A stretch of 64,000 nt of DNA, taken from contig NZ_CP087138.1 of NCBI RefSeq assembly GCF_021650705.1, positions 4,302,001-4,366,000 on the forward strand, written 5' to 3'. Below are positions 33,606 to 43,185 of the stretch, piece by piece (position 1 is the stretch's first letter; each line of letters starts with the position of its first letter). Made by a program: the position numbers and the translations under genes. This stretch comes from Pseudomonas sp. KNUC1026. GTDB taxonomy: Bacteria > Pseudomonadota > Gammaproteobacteria > Pseudomonadales > Pseudomonadaceae. A model generated the notes under the pieces. It ran no database searches. It was not told the DNA's origin and was given only the letters and a program-made list of their open reading frames with translations.

Positions 33606-34910
33606 TTAAACCAGGCTCTTCTCGAAGATCTTAGAATTGCGCTGGAAGTTGTACAGCGAGGCCCGCGCCGCCGGCAGCCGCTCGACGCCACTCGGGGCGA
33701 ACCCACGCTCGCGGAACCAGTGCGCAGTGCGGGTAGTTAGCACGAACAAGTTCTTGAGCCCAGCCGCCCTGGCGCGCTCTTCGATACGCTCAAGCAACTC
33801 ATCTCCCCGCCCGCCATGGCGATACTCAGGGTTCACCGCCAGGCACGCCAGCTCACCGGCTTCGGAATCGGCGATCGGGTACAGCGCGGCGCAGGCGATG
33901 ATCATGCCTTCGCGCTCCACCACACTGAAATGCTCGATCTCTCGTTCCAGCACCTCGCGTGAACGGCGTACCAGAATACCCTGCTCTTCCAGCGGGCTGA
34001 TCAGGTCGATCAAGCCGCCGACGTCTTCGATGTTCGCCTCCCGTACTCGCTCGAATTGCTCCTGCGCTACCAGGGTGCCGCTACCGGCGCGGGTGAAGAG
34101 TTCACTGAGCAGTGCGCCATTCTCGGCGTAGCTGACGATGTGGCTGCGCGCCACGCCACCTTTACAGGCCTGGGCGGCGGCATCGAGCAATTCGCTCTGA
34201 TAACTGGCAAGGCCCAGCCGCTGAAGGTGCGCAGGCACCTGCTGCGGGCTGATTTCCCGCACCAGGCGGCCCTCGGCGTCCAGCAAGCCTGGTTCGGCGC
34301 CGAACAGCAGCAGTTTGTCGGCCGCCAGGTCAATCGCGGCGCGGGTGGCGACGTCTTCGCAGGCCAGGTTGAAGATTTCGCCAGTGGGCGAATAGCCGAT
34401 GGGTGACAGCAGCACGATGGCGCGCTCATCGAGCAACCGGTTGATGCCCTTGCGGTCGATGCGACGCACTTCGCCGGTGTGCTGATAATCCACGCCATCG
34501 AGCACACCGATTGGCTTGGCAGTGACAAGGTTGCCGCTGACGATGCGCAGGCGCGAGCCCTGCATCGGCGAGGATGCCATGTCCATCGACAGCCGTGCCT
34601 CGATGGCCAGGCGCAGGCTGCCGACGGCGTCGATCACGCATTCGAGGGTAGCTGCGTCACTGATGCGCAACCCCTCGTGGTAACGCGGCTCAAGGCCACG
34701 TGCGTGCAACCGAGCCTCGATCTGCGGGCGCGAGCCGTGCACCAGGATCAGGCGCACACCCAGGCTGTGCAGCAGCACCAGGTCGTGAACGATATTGCCG
34801 AAGTTGGGGTGCTCGACCCCGTCACCGGGAAGCATCACCACGAAGGTGCAGTCCCGGTGGGCATTGATGTAGGGAGAAGCGTGGCGCAGCCAATTGACGT
34901 ATTCGGGCAT
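33606..34910 (-). CDS. argA: Amino-acid N-acetyltransferase
   Basis: ArgA acetylates glutamate with acetyl-CoA, opening arginine synthesis, and is feedback-inhibited by arginine. The 434-residue protein has an N-terminal amino-acid-kinase-like regulatory domain (LGVRLILVHGSRPQIEARL near residue 60, IVSGNLVTAKPIGVLDGVDY near 145) and a C-terminal GNAT domain (LACLAVNPEYRHGGRGDELL near 365, LTTRTAHWFRERGFAPSG near 400). ATG 34910 (MPEYVNWLRHASPYINAH) matches the family; the longer frame adds 20 unconserved residues. argE lies 133 bases upstream on the same strand. Confidence 0.96.
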   Translation of the reverse strand: MPEYVNWLRHASPYINAHRDCTFVVMLPGDGVEHPNFGNIVHDLVLLHSLGVRLILVHGSRPQIEARLHARGLEPRYHEGLRISDAATLECVIDAVGSLRLAIEARLSMDMASSPMQGSRLRIVSGNLVTAKPIGVLDGVDYQHTGEVRRIDRKGINRLLDERAIVLLSPIGYSPTGEIFNLACEDVATRAAIDLAADKLLLFGAEPGLLDAEGRLVREISPQQVPAHLQRLGLASYQSELLDAAAQACKGGVARSHIVSYAENGALLSELFTRAGSGTLVAQEQFERVREANIEDVGGLIDLISPLEEQGILVRRSREVLEREIEHFSVVEREGMIIACAALYPIADSEAGELACLAVNPEYRHGGRGDELLERIEERARAAGLKNLFVLTTRTAHWFRERGFAPSGVERLPAARASLYNFQRNSKIFEKSLV

Positions 34911-35043
34911 GAGACGAGGGCCTGTAAGCAGTTCGGGACGAAAGCGCGGGGCAACAAGGGCGGGGATCATCGTCGTAACAGGCTTGGCAACACGCGGGCA
35001 CTCCTTGGTAGGCAGATTGAATACGAGTGGCTCGGGCCAGCAT

Positions 35044-36192
35044 TTAGCCTTGTTCGAGGCAGTAGTGCTGGATCAGTTCACGCAATAGACGCACGGTAGG
35101 CTGCAAACGTGACATTTCGAGATATTCCCCGGGTTGGTGCGCGCAACGGATGTCGCCTGGGCCCAGCACGAGGGTTTCACAGCCCAGCGCTTGCAGGTAC
35201 GGCGCTTCGGTGCCGAAAGCCACTGCCTCGGCTGTGTGGCCAGTGAGCCGTTCGGCCACTTTCACCAGTTCGGCATCGGCGCTTTGCTCGAACGGCGGCA
35301 CCTCGCCGAACAAAGGTTTGTAGTCGATCCTGACCTGATGCCGCTGGGCAAGCGGCTGCAGCTTCTGCTGGATCGCCGCGCGCAAGGCTGCTGGGTCCAT
35401 GCCGGGCAACGGGCGCAGGTCGAACTCCAGCGCACACTGGCCGCAGATGCGGTTGGGATTATCGCCGCCGTGGATGCAGCCCAGGTTAAGGGTAGGTGAC
35501 GGCACCCCGAACTGAGGGTTGTTGAACTCCCGTTGCCATTGCTGGCGCAGGCCCATCAGCTCGCCCATCACCGCATGCATGGCCTCCAGGGCACTGTGGC
35601 CGAGACTTGGGTCGGAGGAGTGGCCGCTTTGGCCGAGAATGTCGATGCGCTCCATCATCACACCCTTGTGCAGGCGGATCGGTTTGAGCCCGGTCGGCTC
35701 GCCGATCACTGCCGCACGCCCCAACGGCCGGCCCGCATCGGCCAGCGCCTTGGCGCCGGACATCGAGCTTTCCTCGTCGCAGGTGGCCAACACGATCAGG
35801 GGCTGGCGGAATGGCTGGCTCAGCAGCGGCTGCACGGCTTCGATGATCAACGGGAAAAAGCCCTTCATGTCGCACACGCCCAAACCCAGCCAGCGGTCGC
35901 CACTTTCGGTGAGCTTCAGCGGGTCGGTCTGCCACAGGCTCTCGTCGAACGGCACGGTGTCACTGTGCCCGGCCAACACCAGGCCGCCGGGGCCGGTGCC
36001 GAAGGTGGCCAGCAAATTGGCCTTGCCCGGCGCCACCTGCTGGATCTCGCAGCGAAAGCCAAGTTCGTGCAGCCAGCCGGCGAGCAAGTCGATGATGGGC
36101 TGATTGGGCATGTCGAGCGAGGCCTGTGTACAACTGACCGAGGGCGTTGCGATCAGCGCGGCAAACTGCTCTTTGAGTGTCGGCAATGGCAT
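35044..36192 (-). CDS. argE: Acetylornithine deacetylase
   Basis: ArgE removes the acetyl group from N-acetylornithine to give ornithine. The 382-residue M20 metallopeptidase-fold protein has the zinc ligands in LAGHSDTVPFDE near residue 75, GVCDMKGFFPL near 105, the catalytic glutamates in TCDEESSMSGA near 135, and GEPTGLKPIRLHKG near 160; the dimerisation domain and a late histidine (RCAHQPGEYLEMS) follow. The ATG at 36192 gives MPLPTLKEQFAALIATPSVS. The frame stays open far upstream only because it runs antisense through the next gene. Confidence 0.95.
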   Translation of the reverse strand: MPLPTLKEQFAALIATPSVSCTQASLDMPNQPIIDLLAGWLHELGFRCEIQQVAPGKANLLATFGTGPGGLVLAGHSDTVPFDESLWQTDPLKLTESGDRWLGLGVCDMKGFFPLIIEAVQPLLSQPFRQPLIVLATCDEESSMSGAKALADAGRPLGRAAVIGEPTGLKPIRLHKGVMMERIDILGQSGHSSDPSLGHSALEAMHAVMGELMGLRQQWQREFNNPQFGVPSPTLNLGCIHGGDNPNRICGQCALEFDLRPLPGMDPAALRAAIQQKLQPLAQRHQVRIDYKPLFGEVPPFEQSADAELVKVAERLTGHTAEAVAFGTEAPYLQALGCETLVLGPGDIRCAHQPGEYLEMSRLQPTVRLLRELIQHYCLEQG

Positions 36193-36330
36193 AGGGCTTC
36201 TCCCGGTTTGGCGTTCACTATAGAACCATTGGGCCACTGGAATAAACCGTGGGGTGCCCGGGTGAGTTACACTTGCGCATTCTCTCCGCTTCGACGCAAC
36301 GCCTTTTACGGCGCCTGGATTCATCCTGCC

Positions 36331-37698
36331 ATGCATAAAGAAACCGAAATCAAACTGCGGGTCAGCCCCGAAACCCTGGCCGCGCTGCGCGAGCATCCGT
36401 TGCTGAAAAAGCGCAACAAGAGCGGCTGGTCTCGCCATGAACTGGCCAATCAGTACTTCGACACCGCTGAGCGCGACCTGGCCGGCGCCAGGGTGGCCCT
36501 GCGCATCCGCCGCGACGGCGAGCAGATCATCCAGACACTCAAGACCCGCGGCCAGAGCGTTGCCGGGCTCTCCGAGCGCAACGAGTTCAACTGGGATCTG
36601 GACAAGCCCAAGCTGGACCTCAAGAAGCTCGACGACCAGTGCTGGCCTGCCGCGCTGGCCGAGCTCGACAAAAAGGCCATCAAGCCAGCCTTCAGCACTG
36701 ACTTCACCCGTGAAAAAGCCGAGATCGCCTGGGGCCGCGGCAAGGCGAAGGTCGTGATCGAGGCCGCTCTGGACCAAGGCCAGGTCACCGCCGGCAAGCT
36801 CAAGGAGCCGATCTGCGAGCTGGAGCTGGAACTGCGCGAGGGCGAGCCGGCAGCGTTGCTGGAGCTGGCCGAAGAGCTGGCGCAAACCCTGGCACTGATG
36901 CCGTGTGACATCAGCAAGGCCGAACGCGGCTATCGCCTGTTCGACGCCGGCAGCTATAGCGTGGCTTTGCCGCAGCCAGCGCTGGACGCCGAACAATCGC
37001 TGGACGACGCCTTCGCGGCCATCGCCTGGTACCTGCTGGGCAGCAGCCAGCGCCTGGCTGAGCAATACCGGTTCAATGGTCACTGGCGCTTGCTGCAGGA
37101 TTGGGTTCAGTGCCTGGGCGAACTGCGCGCGGTGCTCGGCAGCCTCGGCCAGGCAGCGCCACGTGCGACAACCCGCGAGCTGCGCGGCGCGTTGGACGCC
37201 CTGCTGGAAGACTGGCGCCCGCTGGTGGAAGCAGGCATCGAAGACGAAGACGTTCGCCAGGCCGCACCCGAGCAATTTGCCGAAGAGCTCACCGACCCGC
37301 GTTGGGGCCACTTCTCGCTGAGCCTTTCGCGATGGCTGCTGGGCACTGGCTGGAAGGTAGAACGCAACAATCGCGGCGAGAAGCTCGGCACAGTGCCAGT
37401 GGCCAACTGGCTGGCCACCTTCCTGGCCGAGGAAGGCAAGGCGTTGCAACTGGACCGTTACCGCCAGCAACCCGAAGACCTGGCCGAGCAACTGCCACGT
37501 CTGGAGCGCCTGCTGGTGTGGCTGCATCATGCGCGCAACGTGCTGGACGTCCCGGAGCTGGACCGCGTCTATGGCGAGCTGAGCAAGCTGCACCTGCTGG
37601 CCTGCCAGCCACTGACCGAAGAAAGCCGGCCGCAGCGCAGCGAGCACGCTCTGGCAGTCTCGCGCCTGGTCGGCTGGAAGGCGCTGGTCAAAAGCTGA
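36331..37698 (+). CDS. CYTH-domain inorganic triphosphatase
   Basis: A 455-residue protein like YgiF: an N-terminal CYTH tunnel domain (residues about 1-205) opened by HKETEIKLRV, the ExExK signature, with RRDGEQIIQTLKTRG and ELELELREGE, then a C-terminal helical CHAD-like domain (QRLAEQYRFNGHWRLLQDWV, LLVWLHHARNVLDV). YgiF hydrolyses inorganic triphosphate. The physiological role is not settled; a link to polyphosphate turnover is plausible. ATG 36331 is fixed by the ExExK motif. It is divergent from argE, with 138 bases between. Confidence 0.88.
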   Translation: MHKETEIKLRVSPETLAALREHPLLKKRNKSGWSRHELANQYFDTAERDLAGARVALRIRRDGEQIIQTLKTRGQSVAGLSERNEFNWDLDKPKLDLKKLDDQCWPAALAELDKKAIKPAFSTDFTREKAEIAWGRGKAKVVIEAALDQGQVTAGKLKEPICELELELREGEPAALLELAEELAQTLALMPCDISKAERGYRLFDAGSYSVALPQPALDAEQSLDDAFAAIAWYLLGSSQRLAEQYRFNGHWRLLQDWVQCLGELRAVLGSLGQAAPRATTRELRGALDALLEDWRPLVEAGIEDEDVRQAAPEQFAEELTDPRWGHFSLSLSRWLLGTGWKVERNNRGEKLGTVPVANWLATFLAEEGKALQLDRYRQQPEDLAEQLPRLERLLVWLHHARNVLDVPELDRVYGELSKLHLLACQPLTEESRPQRSEHALAVSRLVGWKALVKS

Positions 37699-37811
37699 GA
37701 AACGACGCTTCGCAGTAATGCTTCGTGACACAGCGGCATTGGCTCAATCATGCCAGCCGCTATGCTTGCCAGTCCCCGGCCATGGATGGCCCTGTGACAA
37801 GGCAGCATGCC

Positions 37812-39528
37812 ATGCTCAACTACACCCGCCAGCCCAGCCAGCCCCTGGCGCTCGGCCAACTGCTGGAGCGCCTGCTGGCGCAAGGCCTGGTGAACCCAAG
37901 CGATATCCACTCGTTGCTACTGCGCCAGCCGTCAGGGGACACTCGCCACCCCCTTGTGCAATTGGCCGAGTTTCATCTGCCTGACCCTGCCCAGCCTGGG
38001 CAACACCTCACACTCGATTGGCTCACTCGCTGGCTGGCCAGAGAAGCGGGCTTGCCCTGGCGGCGAATCGACTCCCAAGCCCTGGATGCTCACCGACTGG
38101 CCGGCGTGATGTCGGCGGCGTTTGCCAGGCATCACCAACTGCTGCCGCTGGAAATCGATGCCGAACGGGTGGTGATTGCCAGCGCCGAGCCGTGGGTGGT
38201 CGATTGGGAGGCAGACCTGGCCACAGCCACGGGGCTTGAAATCGAAAGGGTGGTGGCCAACCCGCAAGACATCGCGCGGCAGATCGAGGCGTTGTTCAAA
38301 CTGGCGCGTTCGATGACCGGCGCGTGCGTGGCTCAGGCCCAGCTCGAGCAACTGCAGCGCGCCCCGGAGGCTCAGGACGCACCCATCGTCGATCTGGTCG
38401 ACTGGCTGCTGAGCCACGCGTTCGAGCAACGCGCCAGCGACATCCACCTCGAACCCCGAGAGGCCGAAGCGCATATCCGCCTGCGCATCGACGGCGCGCT
38501 GCGGCCTGTTCACTCGCTTCCTCCTGCGGTGGCACTGGCCATGGCCAGCCGGCTCAAGGGCCTGGCAGGCATGAACCTGGCCGAGCGGCGCAAGCCGCAG
38601 GATGGCCGCTATCGGCACATCACCCGTGAAGGCACGGCCGTCGAATTGCGCTTGGCGACATTGCCTACCGCCTATGGCGAAAAGCTGGTGTTGCGGCTGT
38701 TCGACGCCAGCGTGCTGACCAAGACCTTCACAGACCTGGGGCTGACCGGCGAGCTGTTGGAACGCTGGCAGCAAGCGATCAGAAAACCCAACGGCATCAT
38801 CCTGGTTACAGGCCCTGACCGGCTCAGGCAAAACCACCACCCTGTACGCAACGCTGCATGAATTGGCGCACCCGGAAGTGAACATTTCTACCGTCGAGGA
38901 TCCCGTCGAGCTGGTGCATCCGGCGCTCAACCAGATGCAGGTGCGCCCAGCCATCGACCTGAATTTCGCCAGCGGCCTGCGCGCACTGATGCGGCAAGAC
39001 CCAGACATCATCATGGTGGGCGAGATACGTGACGAGGAGACCGCGCACATGGCCACGCAGGCGGCGCTTACCGGCCACCTGGTGCTCTCTACCCTGCACA
39101 CCAACGATGCACCGGGCGCAGTGAGCCGCTTGCGTGAACTGGGCGTAGCGCCTTATCTGATAAGTGCAACGCTGGTCGCAGTGATGGCCCAGCGGCTGGT
39201 CCGGCTATTGTGCGATCACTGCAAGCAGGCCCAGCCGTTGGTGGAAGCCCAATGGCAGAGCCTGATACATCCCTGGCGTTGCCGTGCTCCCGAACAGGTT
39301 TATCGAGCGATGGGCTGCGAACACTGCAATCAGGGATACAAGGGCCGGCTGGCCATCTATGAACTGATGTCGCCCAATGACACGCTGCGAGAGGCGATCG
39401 GCAACAGAGCACCGCTGGGGCAGCTGGCAATGAGTGAAGGCATGCGCCCTTTGAGAGTTGCAGCAGCGCTGCGCCTGGCAGCGGGCCATACGAGCCTTGA
39501 GGAAGTCTTGCGGGTAATCAGCACCTAG
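37812..39528 (+). CDS. GspE/PilB-family secretion ATPase (frameshift inside Walker A)
   Basis: A type II/IV secretion-type hexameric ATPase. N1-like domain (LERLLAQGLVNPSDIHSLLL), N2 region with the signature RASDIHLEPREAEAHIRLRI near residue 210, then NGIILVTGP, where the P-loop breaks: one extra base at about 38816-38817 splits TGPTGSGKTTTLYATLHEL. It continues with ISTVEDPVELVHPALNQMQV, Walker B DPDIIMVGEIRDEETA, and a zinc-type CDHC/CEHC set. Repair gives 571 residues. No secretin, pilin or inner-membrane partner is near, so the partner machine is unknown. Start ATG 37812 is chosen for AAGG upstream; ATG 37782 is possible. The break is not in a homopolymer, so it could be real. Confidence 0.8.
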
Positions 39529-39612
39529 CGCTGAAATTCAAGCCGGGTCGCTGAACTCAACGCAGAAAAGGCAGATCAAAGCCTGAGTAAATCCACACCT
39601 AGGAGTTCAAAC

Positions 39613-39930
39613 ATGCGCTGGAAAACCGCTGTCGCCACCGCTGCTCTGCTGTCACTGCCTGTAGGCTCGGCCATGGCCGATACGTTCTGGCGCAACGTCT
39701 TGTCCTCGGGCGCAACCACAGGCTCGACTTACCTCACCTTCAAGGACCACAAGATGGTCGTAGCCGCGCAGGACGACGCCGGTAGCTTCGTGGCGAGCGA
39801 TGGCACCATCCGCGGGCCATTCCTGGAAGCGGCGATGCAGAAGATCCGCACCGACAACCCAGGGATGCAGGCAAGCGACATGGACCTGGCTAACGCGATC
39901 CTGGCCAAGAACGCCGTTGCCGACCAGTAA
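39613..39930 (+). CDS. Small secreted DUF2388 protein
   Basis: A 105-residue protein with a clear signal peptide (MRWKTAVATAALLSLPVGSA then AMADTF; cleavage predicted after A near residue 22). The mature part, DTFWRNVLSSGATTGSTYLT and MQASDMDLANAILAKN, matches the DUF2388 family, common in Pseudomonas and of unknown function. AGGAG at 39600-39604 precedes the ATG. It lies between the secretion ATPase and the convergent gcvH; whether it is a substrate of that ATPase is only a thought. Confidence 0.85.
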   Translation: MRWKTAVATAALLSLPVGSAMADTFWRNVLSSGATTGSTYLTFKDHKMVVAAQDDAGSFVASDGTIRGPFLEAAMQKIRTDNPGMQASDMDLANAILAKNAVADQ

Positions 39931-39943
39931 CGCGGCCTGACCG

Positions 39944-39964
39944 GGCCGGGCGATGCGCCCGGCC
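39944..39964. terminator. GC hairpin between DUF2388 gene and gcvH
   Basis: GGCCGGGC (39944-39951) and GCCCGGCC (39957-39964) form a perfect 8-base stem with a 5-base loop between two convergent genes. There is no T-tract, so this is either a factor-dependent or weak bidirectional terminator. Confidence 0.45.
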
Positions 39965-39971
39965 GCTCTGC

Positions 39972-40355
39972 CTACTCGCCGATGAGCGCCTTATAGCCAG
40001 CGGCGTCGAGCAGCTTTTCGAGCTCAGCTGCATTGGCGGGCTTGAGTTTGAAGAACCACGCGTCGTAGGGCTGTTCATTGACCAGCTCCGGCGAGTTGGC
40101 CAGTTCTTCATCGACTGCGATCACCTCACCGGCCACCGGTGCGTAGATATCCGAAGCTGCTTTGACGGATTCGACGACCGACAGGTTGCCGCCAGCTTCG
40201 ACGGTTTTGCCCACTTCCGGCAATTCGACGAACACGACGTCGCCCAAGGCTTCCTGGGCATGGTCGGAGATACCGACAGTTACGGTGCCATCAGCCTCCA
40301 GGCGGGCCCACTCGTGGCTTTCGGCATAGCGCAGGTCGGCGGGGATGTTGCTCAT
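39972..40355 (-). CDS. gcvH: Glycine cleavage system H protein
   Basis: GcvH is the lipoylated shuttle of the glycine cleavage system, carrying the aminomethyl group from P to T protein. The 127-residue product has LRYAESHEWARLE at the N-terminus, GDVVFVELPEVGKTVEAGG and the lipoyl lysine in VVESVKAASDIYAPVAGEV near residue 63. It is cotranscribed with gcvT, 47 bases upstream. The usual third gene, gcvP, does not follow: the DUF2388 gene lies there instead. Confidence 0.96.
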   Translation of the reverse strand: MSNIPADLRYAESHEWARLEADGTVTVGISDHAQEALGDVVFVELPEVGKTVEAGGNLSVVESVKAASDIYAPVAGEVIAVDEELANSPELVNEQPYDAWFFKLKPANAAELEKLLDAAGYKALIGE

Positions 40356-40402
40356 GGGTCACTCCTCAGCAGTTCGGTGGCGTTTCGCCTTGTTTAATGT
40401 AT

Positions 40403-41486
40403 TCAGACCAGAATCTTGCCATGGCGCACGAAGGTAGGCTTGACTACCCGTACCGGGAGCCACCTCCCGCGAATTTCCACCTCGGCACGCTCGCCTGTAG
40501 CCAATGGCACCCGGGCCAGCGCAATGGACTTGTTCAGCGTAGGTGAGAAACTACCACTGGTAATGGCCCCTTCGCCAACCCCGGCGATACGAACAACCTG
40601 CCTGGCCCGCAACACGCCACGCTCCTCCAGCACAAGGCCTACCAGCTTGCCGCAGGGGCCCTGGGCCGCTTCGGCTTCCAGTGCGCTGCGGCCTATGAAC
40701 TCACGCTCGCGGGGTTGCAGCGCGATGGCCGTTGCAAGGTTGGATGAAAGAGGCGAATGCTCCTCGTCCATGTCTTGCCCGTACAGATTGAGCCCGGCCT
40801 CCAGCCGCAAGGTGTCACGCGCGCCCAGGCCGATGGGCGAGATCCCGGCGCCCACCAGCTCGTTGAAGAAGGCCACGGCCTGGTCGGCAGGCAACAGGAT
40901 TTCCACACCGTCTTCGCCGGTGTAGCCAGTGCAGGCGATAAACCAGTCGCCATCCTGGCAGCCTTCGAACGGGCGCAGTTTACGTATCGAGATCGGCGCG
41001 TGCGTGGCTGAGCAGCGACGCCAGGCGCTCGCGGGCACGCGGGCCTTGAATGGCGAAGATCGAAAGATCGAGGCGCTCGGCAAGGCTCACCGCATGCCCG
41101 CTGGCACGTTCGCGCAGCCATGCAAGGTCACGCTCGCGGGTTGCGGCATTGACGATCAGCCGATAACCGCTGCCCAACCGGTAGACGACAAGGTCGTCGA
41201 TCACCCCGCCCGCTTCGTTGAGCATGGCGCTGTACAAGGCCTTGCCGGGGCCGGCGAGGCGGTTTACATCATTGGCCAGCACCTGGCGCAGCCATTGGCT
41301 GGCCTCGATGCCGTCGACATCGATGACTGTCATGTGGGAAACATCGAACACGCCGCAATCGCTGCGTACCTGATGGTGCTCTTCGACCTGCGATCCATAA
41401 TGCAGGGGCATGTCCCAACCGCCAAAATCGACCATCTTGGCCCCTAGGGCCAGGTGCAGGTCATACAAAGGCGTACGCTGTCCCAT
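40403..41486 (-). CDS. gcvT: Glycine cleavage system T protein (frameshifted in this sequence)
   Basis: GcvT releases ammonia and transfers the one-carbon unit to tetrahydrofolate. Start ATG 41486 reads MGQRTPLYDLHLALGAKMV, then FGGWDMPLHYGSQVEEHH and VFDVSHMTVIDVDG. The frame breaks after SLLSHARADL. One extra base at about 40988 is the simplest explanation, since removal joins ADL to IRKLRPFEGCQDGDWF and leads on to TGYTGEDGVEILLP, GLGARDTLRLEAGLNLYG and TSGSFSPTLNKSIALARV. The repaired protein has 360 residues, the normal size. TACAAT in the leader near 41560 (minus strand) may be the -10 element. No glycine riboswitch is recognisable upstream. Confidence 0.92.
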
Positions 41487-41587
41487 GGGTGTCTCCTTCC
41501 GGGCGTTGCGAAAGGCTCGCGGGCCGAAACGGCCCCTTGTGCCTTTTTTTGCCGCGCATTGTAGCCGCAAGCGGCCAGCGAGGCACC

Positions 41588-43182
41588 TCAATGCAGCCGC
41601 GCGGAGCGGCGAATCAGGCCGATGACCGGCAGCAGCCCCACCAATACCAGCGACAACGCAGGCAACGCGGCGCGCGCCCACTCTCCTTCACTGGTCATTT
41701 CAAATACTTCTACTGCCAGCGTGTCCCAGCCAAAGGAGCGCATGAGCAGGGTAGCCGGCATTTCCTTCAGAACGTCGACGAACACCAGCAGGCCAGCGCT
41801 CAGGGCGCCGGGTAACAGCAGCGGCAGGTAAACCCGGCGAAGCAGCGGCGCACCGCTCACGCCAAGGCTGCGAGCGGCTTCCGGCAACGACGGTTTGATA
41901 CGCGACAGTGCATGCTCCAGTGGCCCATGGGCCACTGCCAGAAACCGCACGAGATAGGCCAGCACCAGCGCACCGAGGCTGCCCAATAACCAGGCGCGCC
42001 CGGCCAGAGGGATCACCAGTACCCGGTCCAGGTAACTGAACGCGAGCATGATCGAGACCGCCAGCACCGACCCCGGCAGCGCATACCCCAGATTTGCCAG
42101 GCCCACCAGGGCGCCCATGCCACGCCCGGGTGTGAGGCGCCGGGCGAAGGCGAGCAGCAAGGCCACTGCGACCGTCACAACGGCAGCCACCGCCCCCAGC
42201 GACAGCGTGTGAGCGACCAAGGCCAGATAGCGCTCATCCAGGTCGAACCGCCCGCGCTGCCACACCCACACCAGCAGTTGCAGCAACGGAATAACGAACG
42301 CACAGCCAAACACCAGAAGGCACCAGCCGCTGGCCAACAGCGCGCGCCAGCCCCTCAAGCGATACAGCGGCTGAGTACGCACGCGCTCCTGCCCGACGCC
42401 GATGTTGCGGCGGGTTGCACGCTCCCCGTAGAGCATCAGCATCACCATCAGCAACAACAGGCTCGCCAGTTGTGCGGCCGTGCTCAGGCTGAAGAAGCCG
42501 TACCACGTCTTGTAGATGGCAGTGGTGAAGGTGTCGAAGTTGAAGACCGACACGGCACCGAAATCGGCGAGGGTTTCCATCAGCGCCAGGCCCACGCCTG
42601 CGCCGATGGCCGGCCGCGCCATCGGCAGGCCGACGCTGGCGAACGCACGCCACGGAGAATGGCCCAGTGAACGCGCCGCTTCCATCAGCCCTCGCCCTGG
42701 GACAGGAATGCTGTGCGCGCCAGCAGGTAGACGTAGGGGTAGAACACCAGCACCAGCACGAGAATCACCCCGCCGGTGGAGCGCACTCGGGGAAAGCGCA
42801 GCCCGCTGCCGAACCACTCACGCCAAAGGCTTTGCACAGGGCCTGCGAAGTCGAACAGGCCGACGAAGACAAAGGCCAGCACATAGGCAGGGATCGCGAA
42901 CGGCAGCATCAAGGCCCAGTCGAGCCAGCGCCTGCCAGGGAATTCGCACAATGCGGTGAGCCACGCCAGGCTCACCCCGAGCACAGTGACACCCACCCCA
43001 ACGCCCACTACCAGCACCAGCGTGTTACCCAGCAAGCGCGGTAATTGAGTGCTCCAGAGATGAGCCCAGATTTCGTGGTCGATGCTTTGCCAGCTCAAGG
43101 CCAGCACGCTCAGCGGTAGCACCACCAGGGCGGCTGCCGCTGCGGCGATCAGCCACCAATGGCTACGCCTGCTTGGTGGCAA
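41588..43182 (-). CDS. Iron(III) ABC transporter permease, FbpB type (frameshifted in this sequence)
   Basis: A 12-helix fused permease of the iron(III)/thiamine-type ABC importers, with two copies of the binding-protein-dependent transport domain. First half from 43182 (SRRSHWWLIAAAAAALVVLP) to VYLLARTAFLSQG; second half from GLMEAARSLGHSPWRAFASV to LIRRSARLH. The join needs one G restored in the run at 42695-42697 (plus-strand CCC), giving FLSQGRGLMEAARSLG and 531 residues. EAARSLG occurs in both halves, as expected of the EAA loops that dock the ATPase. The start is probably TTG 43182, 3 bases after the stop of the binding protein. The ATPase gene is not adjacent. Confidence 0.88.
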
Positions 43183-43185
43183 GGG

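Noticed and set aside
35533..36330. Upstream extension of the CYTH gene across argE
   Set aside because: The ExExK signature that opens CYTH proteins begins right after ATG 36331; the extension is antisense argE.
35044..37731. 895-codon minus-strand frame running through argE and antisense to the CYTH gene
   Set aside because: ArgE homology starts at 36192; the upstream part is the antisense reading of the CYTH gene and has no likeness to any protein family.
41487..41587. Glycine riboswitch before gcvT
   Set aside because: The 100-base leader shows a small GGGGCCGTTTCGGCCC hairpin and a -10-like TACAAT but none of the conserved glycine aptamer blocks, and is too short for a tandem aptamer.
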